DNA of 11,715 nucleotides. Source: Parcubacteria group bacterium (GTDB lineage Bacteria; Patescibacteriota; Minisyncoccia; Phycocordibacterales; GCA-002724975). The stretch covers positions 1 to 11,715 of the forward strand of contig PBQF01000079.1 of assembly GCA_002724975.1 (NCBI GenBank). The letters are read 5' to 3'. The notes beneath the pieces were generated by a model. That model had not been told where the DNA came from. It saw only the letters and a program-made list of their open reading frames with translations, and ran no database searches. The number at the start of each line of letters is the position of its first letter. The stretch's first letter is position 1. Positions 1 through 7,552 of this stretch are shown piece by piece. Made by a program: the position numbers and the translations under genes.

Positions 1-641
1 CTTAATAACTTATTTTATATACCTATTATAACATATTATTAACAAAAAGTCAAGCTACTTTTGGGGCTGTAGCAAGTGGCCATAATATCAGGAGTTACAA
101 CTCAATATATTTATATATATTATAGGGTTTTTTGAATATTTTTCAAGACTTTTTACTTTTAGGTAAACTTTTGTTACTTTTTAGGTGATTCTGGCACCTA
201 TTGGCGGCACCTGCCCACGTCTGTAGCACCGACTGTAGCCCTGGCCCTGGCCCCTGATCTGTAAAAAACAGCCCGTGTGTTGATAGGCTTAATATATATA
301 TGATTTGAACAGAAACTTAAAACCGCTCCCCCGCCCACCCCCACTATTACGCTACCCTTTTTCCACTTGATTTCAGTAATTACCTGAGTATTATAATCCT
401 TAGTATTCTCACAATCTACAAGTTTTCATACCTCAATGAGAAAATTGATAATATGCCTTTATGCTCTATATATTTCAGTTATTACATATCTTTCGCTAAC
501 ACCAAAAGAAACACGTCGAAAACTTAAAATATATTTATAATTCCTGTCTCAAAAACACTTGTTTACAAGACACCTAAAACAGCAAATCCGGACTATTGAA
601 AATCAAATACTTACAACGTGCAAGTTTCAGAGGTTTTCGAG
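1..641. other. Gene-free left flank
   Basis: I see no credible coding sequence here. Most of it is AT-rich with alternating TA tracts (about 104-124 and 290-302). Positions 186-260 form a GC-rich patch built of short repeats: GGCACCT occurs twice, CTGTAGC occurs twice (and again near 66), and CTGGCC-type units sit in tandem. A C-rich tract lies at 323-343. A weak inverted repeat, CTTG-TTTA-CAAG, sits at 558-569 downstream of the recombinase. No tRNA or long terminal repeat is evident. Confidence 0.6.
323..343 (-). other. G-rich tract on minus strand (possible quadruplex)
   Basis: The plus strand is almost pure C here. The minus strand therefore has G-runs of 5, 3 and 5 separated by single bases, followed by GCGG. 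It has only three runs of three or more G, so a canonical four-run quadruplex is not met; a two-tier or bulged form is possible. It stands out strongly from the AT-rich surroundings. Confidence 0.35.
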
Positions 642-670
642 TCACTTAGTTTTAGAGTCACTTAGTTTAA
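639..670. repeat. 16-bp tandem duplication at recombinase 3' end
   Basis: Two adjacent 16-bp units, GAGTCACTTAGTTTTA and GAGTCACTTAGTTTAA, differ at one base. They cover the last codons of the serine recombinase. Because 16 is not a multiple of three, the second copy is read in another frame and supplies the present TGA stop. Without one copy the frame would run on to a TAA about 5 codons later, so the duplication appears to have shortened the C-terminus slightly. Confidence 0.8.
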
Positions 671-1241
671 GAGTTCTTTCTACCTTACTTCGATGTACTC
701 CCATCTCTTTGGCAATCCCACGTATTGACTTACCTTGCTTTTTGTATTCAAATATCTTATCAGTGTCAACTTCACTCTCAGGTCTGCCTAATCGCTTTCC
801 ATTAGCACTGGCTTTACGCAATCCACCCTTCACCCTCTCTACTATGATGTCACGCTCCAGCTTGCTCATTGCGCTTATGATCGTGAATATGGCTTCACCT
901 AATGGGCTAGACGTGTCTATGTTCTCCTGATACGATATAAAGTCTATACCTAAGTTCCTGAACTCATACAGAGCATTTACAAGATGCTTGGTTGATCTTG
1001 CGAACCTGTCGAAACGCCAGACCAGGACGACATCAAACTTACGCTTCCGGGCATCATTCATTAATTGATTTAATCCCGGCCTGTTGTCTTTGGTGCCAGA
1101 AATTCCATTATCCTGATATGCCTTGAATACATCAAAGCCTCTTTCTCTGGTGTACCTTTCCAGATCGTTCAATTGCATTTCAACACTTTGATCTTTTGTA
1201 GATACCCTTGCGTAAATAGCAACTTTCTTACCTGCCTTCAT
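642..1241 (-). CDS. Serine recombinase (resolvase/invertase type)
   Basis: A small site-specific DNA recombinase of the resolvase/invertase family, which cuts both strands at paired sites through a phosphoserine intermediate. The N-terminal catalytic domain shows YARVST near residues 10-15, with nucleophile Ser14 and Arg12, then VWRFDRFARS near 74-83 and LERD at 128-131. The linker carries the family's GKRLGRP motif (148-154), and residues about 165-190 form a C-terminal helix-turn-helix. Its 199 residues are normal for this class, so it is not a large serine integrase. ATG 1241 is chosen because a purine-rich GGAGAGGGGGTG site lies about 9 nt upstream. A terminator-like hairpin abuts that site, and a 16-bp duplication alters the last few codons. 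It could resolve a transposon, invert a segment or mobilise the neighbouring island. No transposase or obvious crossover site is visible in the window. Confidence 0.95.
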   Translation of the reverse strand: MKAGKKVAIYARVSTKDQSVEMQLNDLERYTRERGFDVFKAYQDNGISGTKDNRPGLNQLMNDARKRKFDVVLVWRFDRFARSTKHLVNALYEFRNLGIDFISYQENIDTSSPLGEAIFTIISAMSKLERDIIVERVKGGLRKASANGKRLGRPESEVDTDKIFEYKKQGKSIRGIAKEMGVHRSKVERTLKLSDSKTK

Positions 1242-1262
1242 TTCTTGTTCACCCCCTCTCCT

Positions 1263-1301
1263 AATAAAAAGGCCTCTAATCCCAGAAGGAATTAAAAGCC
1301 T
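1263..1301 (-). terminator. Intrinsic terminator or attenuator between GHKL gene and recombinase
   Basis: On the minus strand AGGCTTTTAATTCC, loop TTCT and GGGATTAGAGGCCT form a 14-bp stem with three G-U pairs and no mismatch, followed directly by TTTTTATT. This is a textbook rho-independent shape. It begins 41 nt after the GHKL stop codon and ends directly before the recombinase Shine-Dalgarno site. It should end the long operon. It also sits in the leader of any recombinase message, so it may act as an attenuator. Confidence 0.8.
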
Positions 1302-1342
1302 ACTAATGTCACAAATACTATGAAAAGAAATTATTAGTACTT

Positions 1343-2803
1343 TCAGATTTGCTTAACTATTTTGTTAACTATTTTTCCTGCTTGTTCCTTATTTGTACAT
1401 TCCTTATATACAATATCAAACATAGATTTAAGCATTATTTTCTTTTGGGAAGATATCTTGGCCTTCCTCTTCTTTAAATCTAAGAAATGTACCGAAGTAT
1501 TTAACAAAGCAAGTAAATTGTCAATGTCTTTACCATTAATATCATCCTTTAGTCTGGCCAACTCTACAATAATTTCTTCCTTTTGCCTCTCTGCAATATA
1601 ACCATTGCTAATGATATTTTTTGCTGTACCTATTAGTTTGTTATTTAATAATTTCTTTCTATTTTGACTCCTCCCCTCAGACACCTCCCTTATTTTACGT
1701 GAAAACGGTAGCCCTATCTCCTTAATAAAAAAATTGTAGAATTCCTCCTTGTACTGACTATCTTCAAAATCGTCCCTTCTAGAGTTGAGAACTAATCTAT
1801 GGTCTACTACATGTAATTCGCCTACAAGGTAGCTATTAAACCTACGCTCTCTAAAATAATCACATAGTAAATCCTTATCACCTACCAATATATTACCACT
1901 ACGGAGTCTTACACCATCTACCAATCCAGTACTGTTTACTCTACCCAATAACTCCAAGTTGGCAATCCAACCAAACGTTAATGTCCCATTACCATTTGAG
2001 AATTCTATAAAATCGATTTTTCTAATTCTGTCAGTTTTCCTATCACCTACTTTGACTGAATTTATGTAAGGCTTGTAGACCTGTTCACCATTAACAAATA
2101 TTTCATATGTTTTATAATTAGAAATTTTACCTTTTAATGCTCTCTCGATTTCTCTTTTATGACTAAAATCATCCTTGAATGGAGCTGGCACAACCTGTGA
2201 AAGGTATGATTTAATAACAGGGACATCTAATAAAACATTTCGCGAGCTTCTTACATTATACATTTCGACAATAAAGAAATGGTCTCTTTTGTTCTTTGTA
2301 TATTTATATTGTGAAAGCTCGGCAACACTTTCTACCAGTTTTGTTGCATCTAATGAATCATTATTTCCACTAATCAACTTCCTTAATTTAGCACAATCCC
2401 ATTTGCTAACTGAATAGATCGATTCATTCTTTGCTTTAGTGATAAACCTAAGTTCCTCGCAGTAGCCTAATCCTCCTAAACGGCCAATTCCCCTGAAACC
2501 TCTATTTGTTTTAACCTTCTTAGAGCTTCTGCCAATATCATGTAGTTTTCTTAGTACATCTTTTGCTCTTATACCTGTTGCATTATCCTGTATTGTTATA
2601 GACCGTGCCCTACCATTAATAATTATTTCTATTCTTAAATTTTTTACATTACCCTTCCTTGATTTATTTAGTTGGTCTATTGAGTCGACACTGTTCTGTA
2701 TGTACTCTCTAAAAAGCATTAATGGGTTATTATACATACCAATTGAAAGAGTATCTAAGATATGCTTTCCTATTATTAGTTTTTTAATATTTTTTTTGAC
2801 CAT
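1343..2803 (-). CDS. GHKL-family (Hsp90-like) ATPase
   Basis: An ATP-binding protein of the GHKL fold (gyrase B, Hsp90, histidine kinase, MutL, MORC). The Bergerat motifs are all in the first 115 residues: N-box E33-YIQN37 with D40, G1 box DNATG at 73-77, and the glycine-rich lid GFRGIGRLGGLG at 102-113. The remaining roughly 370 residues show no kinase, gyrase or MutL endonuclease motif I can name; the last 100 are lysine-rich and helical. The family uses ATP-driven N-terminal dimerisation as a clamp or switch, so a sensing or clamp role is inferred. The start codon lies inside the end of the radical SAM gene (20-bp overlap) with no clear Shine-Dalgarno, which suggests translational coupling. 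It is the last gene before the terminator. A MORC-like or defence-associated Hsp90-fold ATPase is the likeliest class; the exact family is unknown to me. Confidence 0.85.
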   Translation of the reverse strand: MVKKNIKKLIIGKHILDTLSIGMYNNPLMLFREYIQNSVDSIDQLNKSRKGNVKNLRIEIIINGRARSITIQDNATGIRAKDVLRKLHDIGRSSKKVKTNRGFRGIGRLGGLGYCEELRFITKAKNESIYSVSKWDCAKLRKLISGNNDSLDATKLVESVAELSQYKYTKNKRDHFFIVEMYNVRSSRNVLLDVPVIKSYLSQVVPAPFKDDFSHKREIERALKGKISNYKTYEIFVNGEQVYKPYINSVKVGDRKTDRIRKIDFIEFSNGNGTLTFGWIANLELLGRVNSTGLVDGVRLRSGNILVGDKDLLCDYFRERRFNSYLVGELHVVDHRLVLNSRRDDFEDSQYKEEFYNFFIKEIGLPFSRKIREVSEGRSQNRKKLLNNKLIGTAKNIISNGYIAERQKEEIIVELARLKDDINGKDIDNLLALLNTSVHFLDLKKRKAKISSQKKIMLKSMFDIVYKECTNKEQAGKIVNKIVKQI

Positions 2804-4265
2804 TTCTGTTTTTACTTACGATATCTTCTGCATTTAAATGACATTCAATTAGTTTTATTACTTTTTTGTTTTTAATCATACTGCCATGGATATTGTTTAT
2901 TTTGTTATGTACCAATATACCAATCAAGGCCTTCCTTTCTTTAATAGATAGTGATTGGTAGTCCGCCCTCCATTTTTCTACATAGGGCCTCAGCCTTTTT
3001 GTTCGTTCTTTAATCTTTTGCCAATTTGGTTTAACTCTATTCATAATAAATTCATCTGGCATTAGCAAGATAGATTTAAACTCTTCTGGTGTTTCACCAA
3101 AAGCTTGGTAAAAGAAATCAGCACCTGGCATTACGGAGCCCTTCATTACATTTAAAATTACCTGCAACCCTCTCAAATAGCGTTTATTCCAATATTTATT
3201 CCCTGTATCAACAACTCTATTCTTAGCATTTAACGGAAAATATCTCATTGGAAATGAGTATATAATTGTTCTTGCACCGTTGCTATTAAAAGGTTTTTTT
3301 GCAAATTCTTCATTTAACTTAATATTTATCTCCAGCCTTTCATAAAAGTCTTCTGGAGTATCTCTAAAATTGAATAGTATATAGTTAGACATGTATCTCT
3401 GCTCATATTTATGTGCTAGACGCACAGCTTTGATATAAGTTTTCTTATATTTAATATCATCAAATGCAATTCGCATTGGTTCCAACGGTATTTCCGATAA
3501 CTTTTTCATCTTCTTCTCTGTAAGAAGTCTTGCGTCAAGCCCTTGATTGAAATCTACAATTCTTCTTTTTTTTGTTTTGCCAAAAGTGGCACCTTTATAA
3601 AACCCTGCATCCTTTATATCGTTAATTATTTTTTCAAAGTGCTTTGAGGCTAACACATTGTTGTCCATTAACAAAAGATTCTGTTTTTCTCCATACATAT
3701 TGCTAATATCTTTAATCTTGTCAGAAATCTTAATGTACGGCTTAAATGGTTCAAACTTATGAACTGCACAAAATGCGCAAGTCCTAATGCATCCCCTTGT
3801 TGCATACCCTAAATATGCATCTTGGTGCGTATATTTAAAGTTGTTTATTTCTACTTGTTTAAGAATTTCGTAGTCTGGAGGCAGGTCATCAATAATTATA
3901 TTATCGTCCTGATCAAGTTTTTTTGTGTCATCTAATAAGCCTTCAACAGGCAGGATGCCAGTTGCATTATAAAGCTCATCAGGGAGTATATTTGCGAGAA
4001 TGCCACCTACATATATATTGCTAGATGCATAAAATAATGCTTCTTTGTAAAACTTGATTGTTTTAACTGTTTCCTTCCAGGTATAAGTAAATAGTGTTGA
4101 TATATATACCCTGTCCCAGAACTCATTTCGTGCTCTTGTGCTACAGCCTTTAACAAAAGTAACATCATCACCTCTCATCTTGTGATATGTCGATATTTTC
4201 ATGAGACCAAGTGGTGGATATTTGGTTTTATAAGCAGGCTCCACTAATAGTATTTTCTTACTCAT
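2784..4265 (-). CDS. Radical SAM enzyme with B12-binding-like N-terminus
   Basis: A 493-residue radical SAM protein. The cluster motif C159-x3-C163-x2-C166 (GCIRTCAFC) binds a [4Fe-4S] cluster that cleaves S-adenosylmethionine to start radical chemistry. The N-terminal 110 residues begin ILLVEPAY...PPLGLMKIS, the usual opening of cobalamin-binding radical SAM proteins (COG1032-like). I do not see the DxHxxG base-off cobalamin motif, so B12 use is uncertain. The C-terminal third is basic and unassigned. The ATG overlaps the preceding small gene by 8 bp (ATGAGTAA), and the 3' end overlaps the GHKL gene by 20 bp, so the three are probably co-translated. Tight coupling to an ATPase gene in a DNA-centred operon suggests that a nucleic acid or a partner protein is modified. 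The substrate cannot be read from the sequence. Confidence 0.9.
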   Translation of the reverse strand: MSKKILLVEPAYKTKYPPLGLMKISTYHKMRGDDVTFVKGCSTRARNEFWDRVYISTLFTYTWKETVKTIKFYKEALFYASSNIYVGGILANILPDELYNATGILPVEGLLDDTKKLDQDDNIIIDDLPPDYEILKQVEINNFKYTHQDAYLGYATRGCIRTCAFCAVHKFEPFKPYIKISDKIKDISNMYGEKQNLLLMDNNVLASKHFEKIINDIKDAGFYKGATFGKTKKRRIVDFNQGLDARLLTEKKMKKLSEIPLEPMRIAFDDIKYKKTYIKAVRLAHKYEQRYMSNYILFNFRDTPEDFYERLEINIKLNEEFAKKPFNSNGARTIIYSFPMRYFPLNAKNRVVDTGNKYWNKRYLRGLQVILNVMKGSVMPGADFFYQAFGETPEEFKSILLMPDEFIMNRVKPNWQKIKERTKRLRPYVEKWRADYQSLSIKERKALIGILVHNKINNIHGSMIKNKKVIKLIECHLNAEDIVSKNRNGQKKY

Positions 4266-4521
4266 TTATGCCTAATTTCTTTTTAAGAATGTGCTTAATA
4301 AAATTACTTAATGGCCTATCTGCTTTTCTTGCATTTTCTGTCAATTTTTTATAAGAATAAATTCCAATTATCTCTTTAATCCTTGCAGACCCCAAGTTCC
4401 TACACTTTTTATACAATGAACTACCATTGTCGAATGCAATAGTCAGATCTCGCTTCCTTCTTCCATCCGCTGAGCCATCCTCAAAGTAGATACTTATGAA
4501 CTCTCTTTTATTCTTTTTCAT
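4258..4521 (-). CDS. Small basic protein, possible ribbon-helix-helix regulator
   Basis: I do not recognise this 87-residue protein as a named family. It is rich in Lys and Arg. Its C-terminal segment, KKLTENARKADRPLSNFIKH and a few residues beyond, resembles the two helices of ribbon-helix-helix DNA-binding proteins (a kink of the type GRSLSEFI). ATG 4521 is preferred; a GTG 12 nt upstream at 4533 would add four residues but lies inside a palindrome. Neither start has a good Shine-Dalgarno site, and a near-consensus promoter overlaps the start. A transcript from that promoter would begin inside the gene, so the protein may be made only from upstream read-through. The 3' end overlaps the radical SAM start by 8 bp. 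An autoregulator binding the palindrome at 4524-4546 is an attractive but untested idea. Confidence 0.6.
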   Translation of the reverse strand: MKKNKREFISIYFEDGSADGRRKRDLTIAFDNGSSLYKKCRNLGSARIKEIIGIYSYKKLTENARKADRPLSNFIKHILKKKLGINE

Positions 4522-4550
4522 AATATACCACACATTGTGGGATATGTCAA
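4522..4550 (-). promoter_or_regulatory. Near-consensus sigma-70-type promoter
   Basis: On the minus strand TTGACA (4545-4550) is followed by a 17-bp spacer and TATATT (4522-4527), with an extended -10 TGG immediately before it. The -35 hexamer is perfect and the -10 matches 5 of 6. Initiation would fall near 4514-4516, just inside the small ORF. It would most naturally drive the radical SAM and GHKL genes, giving two transcription units in the long train. The position relative to the ATG is odd and needs mapping. Confidence 0.6.
4524..4546. promoter_or_regulatory. Operator-like palindrome in the promoter spacer
   Basis: Arms ATATACCACA and TGTGGGATAT are inverted with 9 of 10 positions matching around a 3-bp centre (CAT). 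The dyad fills the space between the -35 and -10 hexamers, a classic place for a repressor or activator. In RNA read from upstream it would fold into a hairpin ending 2 nt before ATG 4521 and could hide that start. Confidence 0.6.
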
Positions 4551-4587
4551 TAAAATTATAACATTATTCATATATCAGACCATTATA

Positions 4588-5607
4588 TCAATCGTTTATA
4601 ATATTCTTAAATTTTGCAATCCTTTGCCCTATTTTCTTAATCTCATAATCACATTTAACCAATAAGTCTTCGGGCATGGTCTTTAACTCATCCTTAAAAT
4701 CAGGATCACATATTTTCTCCCTGAAACTATTCAACATTTTCAATATCGAACTGTCCCCACCCTGTCTTATTGTATGCTCATAACATTCTTCAAGAGAATT
4801 ACGAGTTTCAATAAATTTTCGCAAATTCTTTTGGCCTGCCTTCCCTTTTCCATCTGCAATCTTAGCTACTTTATCACGCACGTCCCTAGCTATCTCAATT
4901 TCTCCTGATAGAACTTTTTCAACAATTACTTTATCAAATTTTGGAAAAAGCTTTCGTGCACGTTGTACAGGCCTAGACTTTAAATATTCCTCATAATAAC
5001 TCCAATGTTGCACATCCACATCCTTATGCTCTACCATAAATGCATAGACTTCTATCAAAAACTTTACTTTGTTTTTTGTAATCCCAATATCCTTTGCTAC
5101 TGTTTCCGGAGAAATATCATGCGTATTGCATGTTCTGTATAGATAGCCTGCCTGTTCGTATGGAGCCCAATCTTTACGGCCAATTATGTGATATTGTCCA
5201 AGCAGAGCAAAAACCAAACTTTCGCTAATATCTTCTGGCAAAAGTATGCATTGTATTTCACTCCATTTAACTGGGTCTTTTTTCGACAACAATCGATATG
5301 CTGCAAGACGACTATTTCCTTCTAATACAACAAAATCATTTCCACGTACCAAGATAGGGTCTGTCAAACCTCCATTTGTACTAATATTTTGGGATAGTTG
5401 CCTCACATGGTCTAATTTAATAAGTTTGCTCTCAATTTCATCCTGAGAAGGTTCAGTGCCTGTTGAGTATACAAGTGAATAAATTCGTGGGTTTTCAGGG
5501 TAAAAGGACAAGTCTGTTTGAGGTAAATAGCATCTATCTATTGGAATATCCTTCCCTTGCAATCTTAAAGTATCCTTTCTATCTTTCTCTATTTTTGCCT
5601 TCTTCAT
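4588..5607 (-). CDS. ParB/Srx-fold protein 1
   Basis: A 339-residue protein with an N-terminal ParB/sulfiredoxin-like domain. The core shows NPRI at 39-42, NGGLTDPILV at 78-87 and LEGNSRLAAYRLL at 95-107; the last aligns with ParB box II (GERRxRA) but reads EGNSR. A conserved block HIIGRKDWAPYEQA (140-153) follows, then a helix-turn-helix-like SPETVAKDIGITKNKVKFL (166-184). The C-terminal half is charged and unassigned. ParB-fold domains bind or hydrolyse nucleotides and contact DNA; some relatives cut DNA. No ParA partner is nearby, so chromosome or plasmid partition is unlikely. An AAAGGA Shine-Dalgarno site 5 nt before ATG 5607 supports the start. It shares order and motifs with the protein at 7553-8551, pointing to an old duplication. 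It lies 33 bp downstream of the SNF2 gene. Confidence 0.87.
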   Translation of the reverse strand: MKKAKIEKDRKDTLRLQGKDIPIDRCYLPQTDLSFYPENPRIYSLVYSTGTEPSQDEIESKLIKLDHVRQLSQNISTNGGLTDPILVRGNDFVVLEGNSRLAAYRLLSKKDPVKWSEIQCILLPEDISESLVFALLGQYHIIGRKDWAPYEQAGYLYRTCNTHDISPETVAKDIGITKNKVKFLIEVYAFMVEHKDVDVQHWSYYEEYLKSRPVQRARKLFPKFDKVIVEKVLSGEIEIARDVRDKVAKIADGKGKAGQKNLRKFIETRNSLEECYEHTIRQGGDSSILKMLNSFREKICDPDFKDELKTMPEDLLVKCDYEIKKIGQRIAKFKNIIND

Positions 5608-5640
5608 ATTATTCCTTTCTCCCTTGATATTAGAAAATAA

Positions 5641-7110
5641 CTAGGCATAAAGAATCTCTCTGATAATATCACCAAATTCATATGATATTTGGCTCTGATA
5701 ATATTCCAATGAAATATCCCCTTGTGCTAGCTGAGCTGCTAGCTGTTTGCTTTTTAATAAGATGTCAACCCATTCGTCAATTGAATCTCTCATAATGAGA
5801 TTATACACATAACATTTTTTCATCTGAGATATCCTGTGAATTCTATCCTGTGCCTGGAGATAATCATCCAAGCTGAAAGTTCTATCGTAGAATACAACGT
5901 GATTAGCTACTGTTAATGTCAATCCCTCTTTTGCTGCACCTGGGGTGGCAACAAGTATCCTAACTTTTTCGTCAGACATGAAAGCTTCAATTACAGAATT
6001 TCTCCGGTCGATATTCATCTGTCCGTGTACCTTGCGACATCCATAGGTTTTTAACACACTTTCCAACCAATCAACATTCTTTATAAAAGAAGACCAGACA
6101 ATACATTTTTCATTATTGTTTGCAATTTCAGAGATAATATCTATGAGCGATTCATGTTTTCCTGGTGTGGCAACATAGCTATCATCAATTAATAAAGGAT
6201 TTGAAGCCACCTGAACAAGACGAAGCAGCCTTTTGAGTACATCATCAGAGATATCCTCCTTGGGAATACCTTCTTTTACAATAACCGCCCGTGTTTCCTT
6301 TTGAATCTGTCTATACAAATCATACTGGCGGCTTTCCCAATCAGTACTTACTGTTTCAACCATCTTCTCAGGTAACTCAATAATTCCGCTATTTTTTGTT
6401 TCACGAACAGAAAAAGAAGAAACTTTTGATAGAATACTTTCGACATTTGTTTCAAATGCAACTTGTTGATTATGATCACCGGCCATGTCGTTTGTAAGAT
6501 CTGTATTGCGTTTAAATTCCTCAAAATTATTTCCAAGGCTTTTTCCATTGTCTAGAAACCAGATTTGGGCCCAAATATCATATGGCCTGTTTGCTACGGG
6601 GGTTCCTGTCATGATGATTCGTTTTCTAAATAGCTTTGCAAGTTCAAAGAATACTTGTGTTAAGGCAGAATGTGGATTTTTTATCTTTGCAGATTCATCT
6701 AAGATTACAGCTACATCACGGGTTTTTAAAAAGAGTTTAAAACGTTTTTGCTCACTCTTGAAAACCTCGTAATGAGCAAGCATTAGCCTTGACGGACCAT
6801 TGAACGCATAATAATTTGCACTCCTATTCTGAGAAAGCAATTTAGGTTTCATATATGTATGCAAGCCTAGTTCTTTCTCCCAATTGCGAACCAATGTCTT
6901 CTTGGCTACAATCAAAACTGTGTCAACTACTTTTTCTTCAAGCCAATATAGCAGTAGATCGATAGCTATTTTTGTTTTCCCAAGGCCCTGCTCATGAAAA
7001 ATAGCAGCATATTCTAGGTCCCGAATTGCATTAACAGCTTCGTTTTGATATTGAAAAGCCATGTGCTTTACATCAAGCCTTGGTTCTTTTCTTAGAATTA
7101 TCTTTGACAT
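5641..7110 (-). CDS. SNF2-family DNA translocase/helicase
   Basis: A compact 489-residue superfamily 2 ATPase of the SNF2 type, which uses ATP to move along double-stranded DNA or remodel protein-DNA complexes. Visible motifs in order: Walker A EQGLGKTK (40-47), motif Ia-like VAKKTLVRNW (68-77), Walker B variant DESAKIKN (138-145), motif III MTGTPVANRP (167-176), VHGQM (361-365), motif V ATPGAAKEGLTL (388-399), and motif VI QAQDRIHRISQ (419-429) with the arginine finger. It has both RecA lobes and little else, so targeting must come from partners. The ATG follows the nuclease stop by 22 bp of AT-rich sequence with no Shine-Dalgarno site. Small SNF2 proteins next to a nuclease also occur in phage replication modules, so a phage-derived origin is possible. 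Confidence 0.95.
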   Translation of the reverse strand: MSKIILRKEPRLDVKHMAFQYQNEAVNAIRDLEYAAIFHEQGLGKTKIAIDLLLYWLEEKVVDTVLIVAKKTLVRNWEKELGLHTYMKPKLLSQNRSANYYAFNGPSRLMLAHYEVFKSEQKRFKLFLKTRDVAVILDESAKIKNPHSALTQVFFELAKLFRKRIIMTGTPVANRPYDIWAQIWFLDNGKSLGNNFEEFKRNTDLTNDMAGDHNQQVAFETNVESILSKVSSFSVRETKNSGIIELPEKMVETVSTDWESRQYDLYRQIQKETRAVIVKEGIPKEDISDDVLKRLLRLVQVASNPLLIDDSYVATPGKHESLIDIISEIANNNEKCIVWSSFIKNVDWLESVLKTYGCRKVHGQMNIDRRNSVIEAFMSDEKVRILVATPGAAKEGLTLTVANHVVFYDRTFSLDDYLQAQDRIHRISQMKKCYVYNLIMRDSIDEWVDILLKSKQLAAQLAQGDISLEYYQSQISYEFGDIIREILYA

Positions 7111-7132
7111 AATAAACTATTATATATTAAAT

Positions 7133-7543
7133 TCATCCCGGAAGTTGGTCTAAAACCTTTATCTCTACACGATCTGCTCCAACCTTTTCTTTTAAATAAT
7201 TAAGCATTGACTCAGCAAGCCTGACGTTGAACCACGGAACGGCAACTACCAATAGCGAGTATTTATGTTTTTTACATTCTTTAAGAAAAGCTTCGAATTG
7301 TTCTATTGAATGATTTTTTTCTAAATCTTTGACGGTTTTTGCCTCTCCAATTACGAAGAGCTTATTGGGTGTGTAAGGCACACATAGGTCAGGAATGAAA
7401 CTGTTTATTTTTGGAGGTTTTCCTCCTGTCGGACTTTCTGGTTTATCAATTAAGATACCTCCGGTAGACCCATTAAGGAGAGATTGCGATACCCATTTAT
7501 ATAGGGCTTCTACCAAGCGAATATGAGATAATGATTCACCCAT
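7133..7543 (-). CDS. PD-(D/E)XK nuclease-like protein
   Basis: A 136-residue protein with the layout of a minimal PD-(D/E)XK nuclease. Glu12 lies in the first helix, IPDLCV gives Asp52, and VIGEAKT gives Glu67 and Lys69 (D-x14-ExK). The next helix carries Gln82, a position often conserved in this fold. A beta strand (SLLVVAVP, 96-103) and a closing helix complete it. The fold cleaves DNA with divalent metal; VRR-NUC and small Holliday-junction or type II enzymes are comparable. No separate DNA-binding domain is visible, so it probably works with the SNF2 ATPase 22 bp downstream or the ParB-like protein whose gene ends 9 bp upstream. No Shine-Dalgarno site precedes ATG 7543, suggesting coupling to the upstream gene. 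The active-site pattern is clear, but the subfamily is not. Confidence 0.77.
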   Translation of the reverse strand: MGESLSHIRLVEALYKWVSQSLLNGSTGGILIDKPESPTGGKPPKINSFIPDLCVPYTPNKLFVIGEAKTVKDLEKNHSIEQFEAFLKECKKHKYSLLVVAVPWFNVRLAESMLNYLKEKVGADRVEIKVLDQLPG

Positions 7544-7552
7544 TTTGCAAAA

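Noticed and set aside
552..572. Hairpin with CTTG/CAAG and T-run as recombinase terminator
   Set aside because: The stem is only 4 bp with a tetraloop and the T-run is offset from it; too weak to call a terminator.
559..930. Plus-strand 123-codon ORF overlapping the recombinase
   Set aside because: Most of it is antisense to the recombinase catalytic domain; the translation is low-complexity Leu/Ser and has no ribosome site.
642..1241. Large serine integrase of a prophage
   Set aside because: At 199 residues it lacks the zinc-ribbon and coiled-coil C-terminal domains of large serine integrases.
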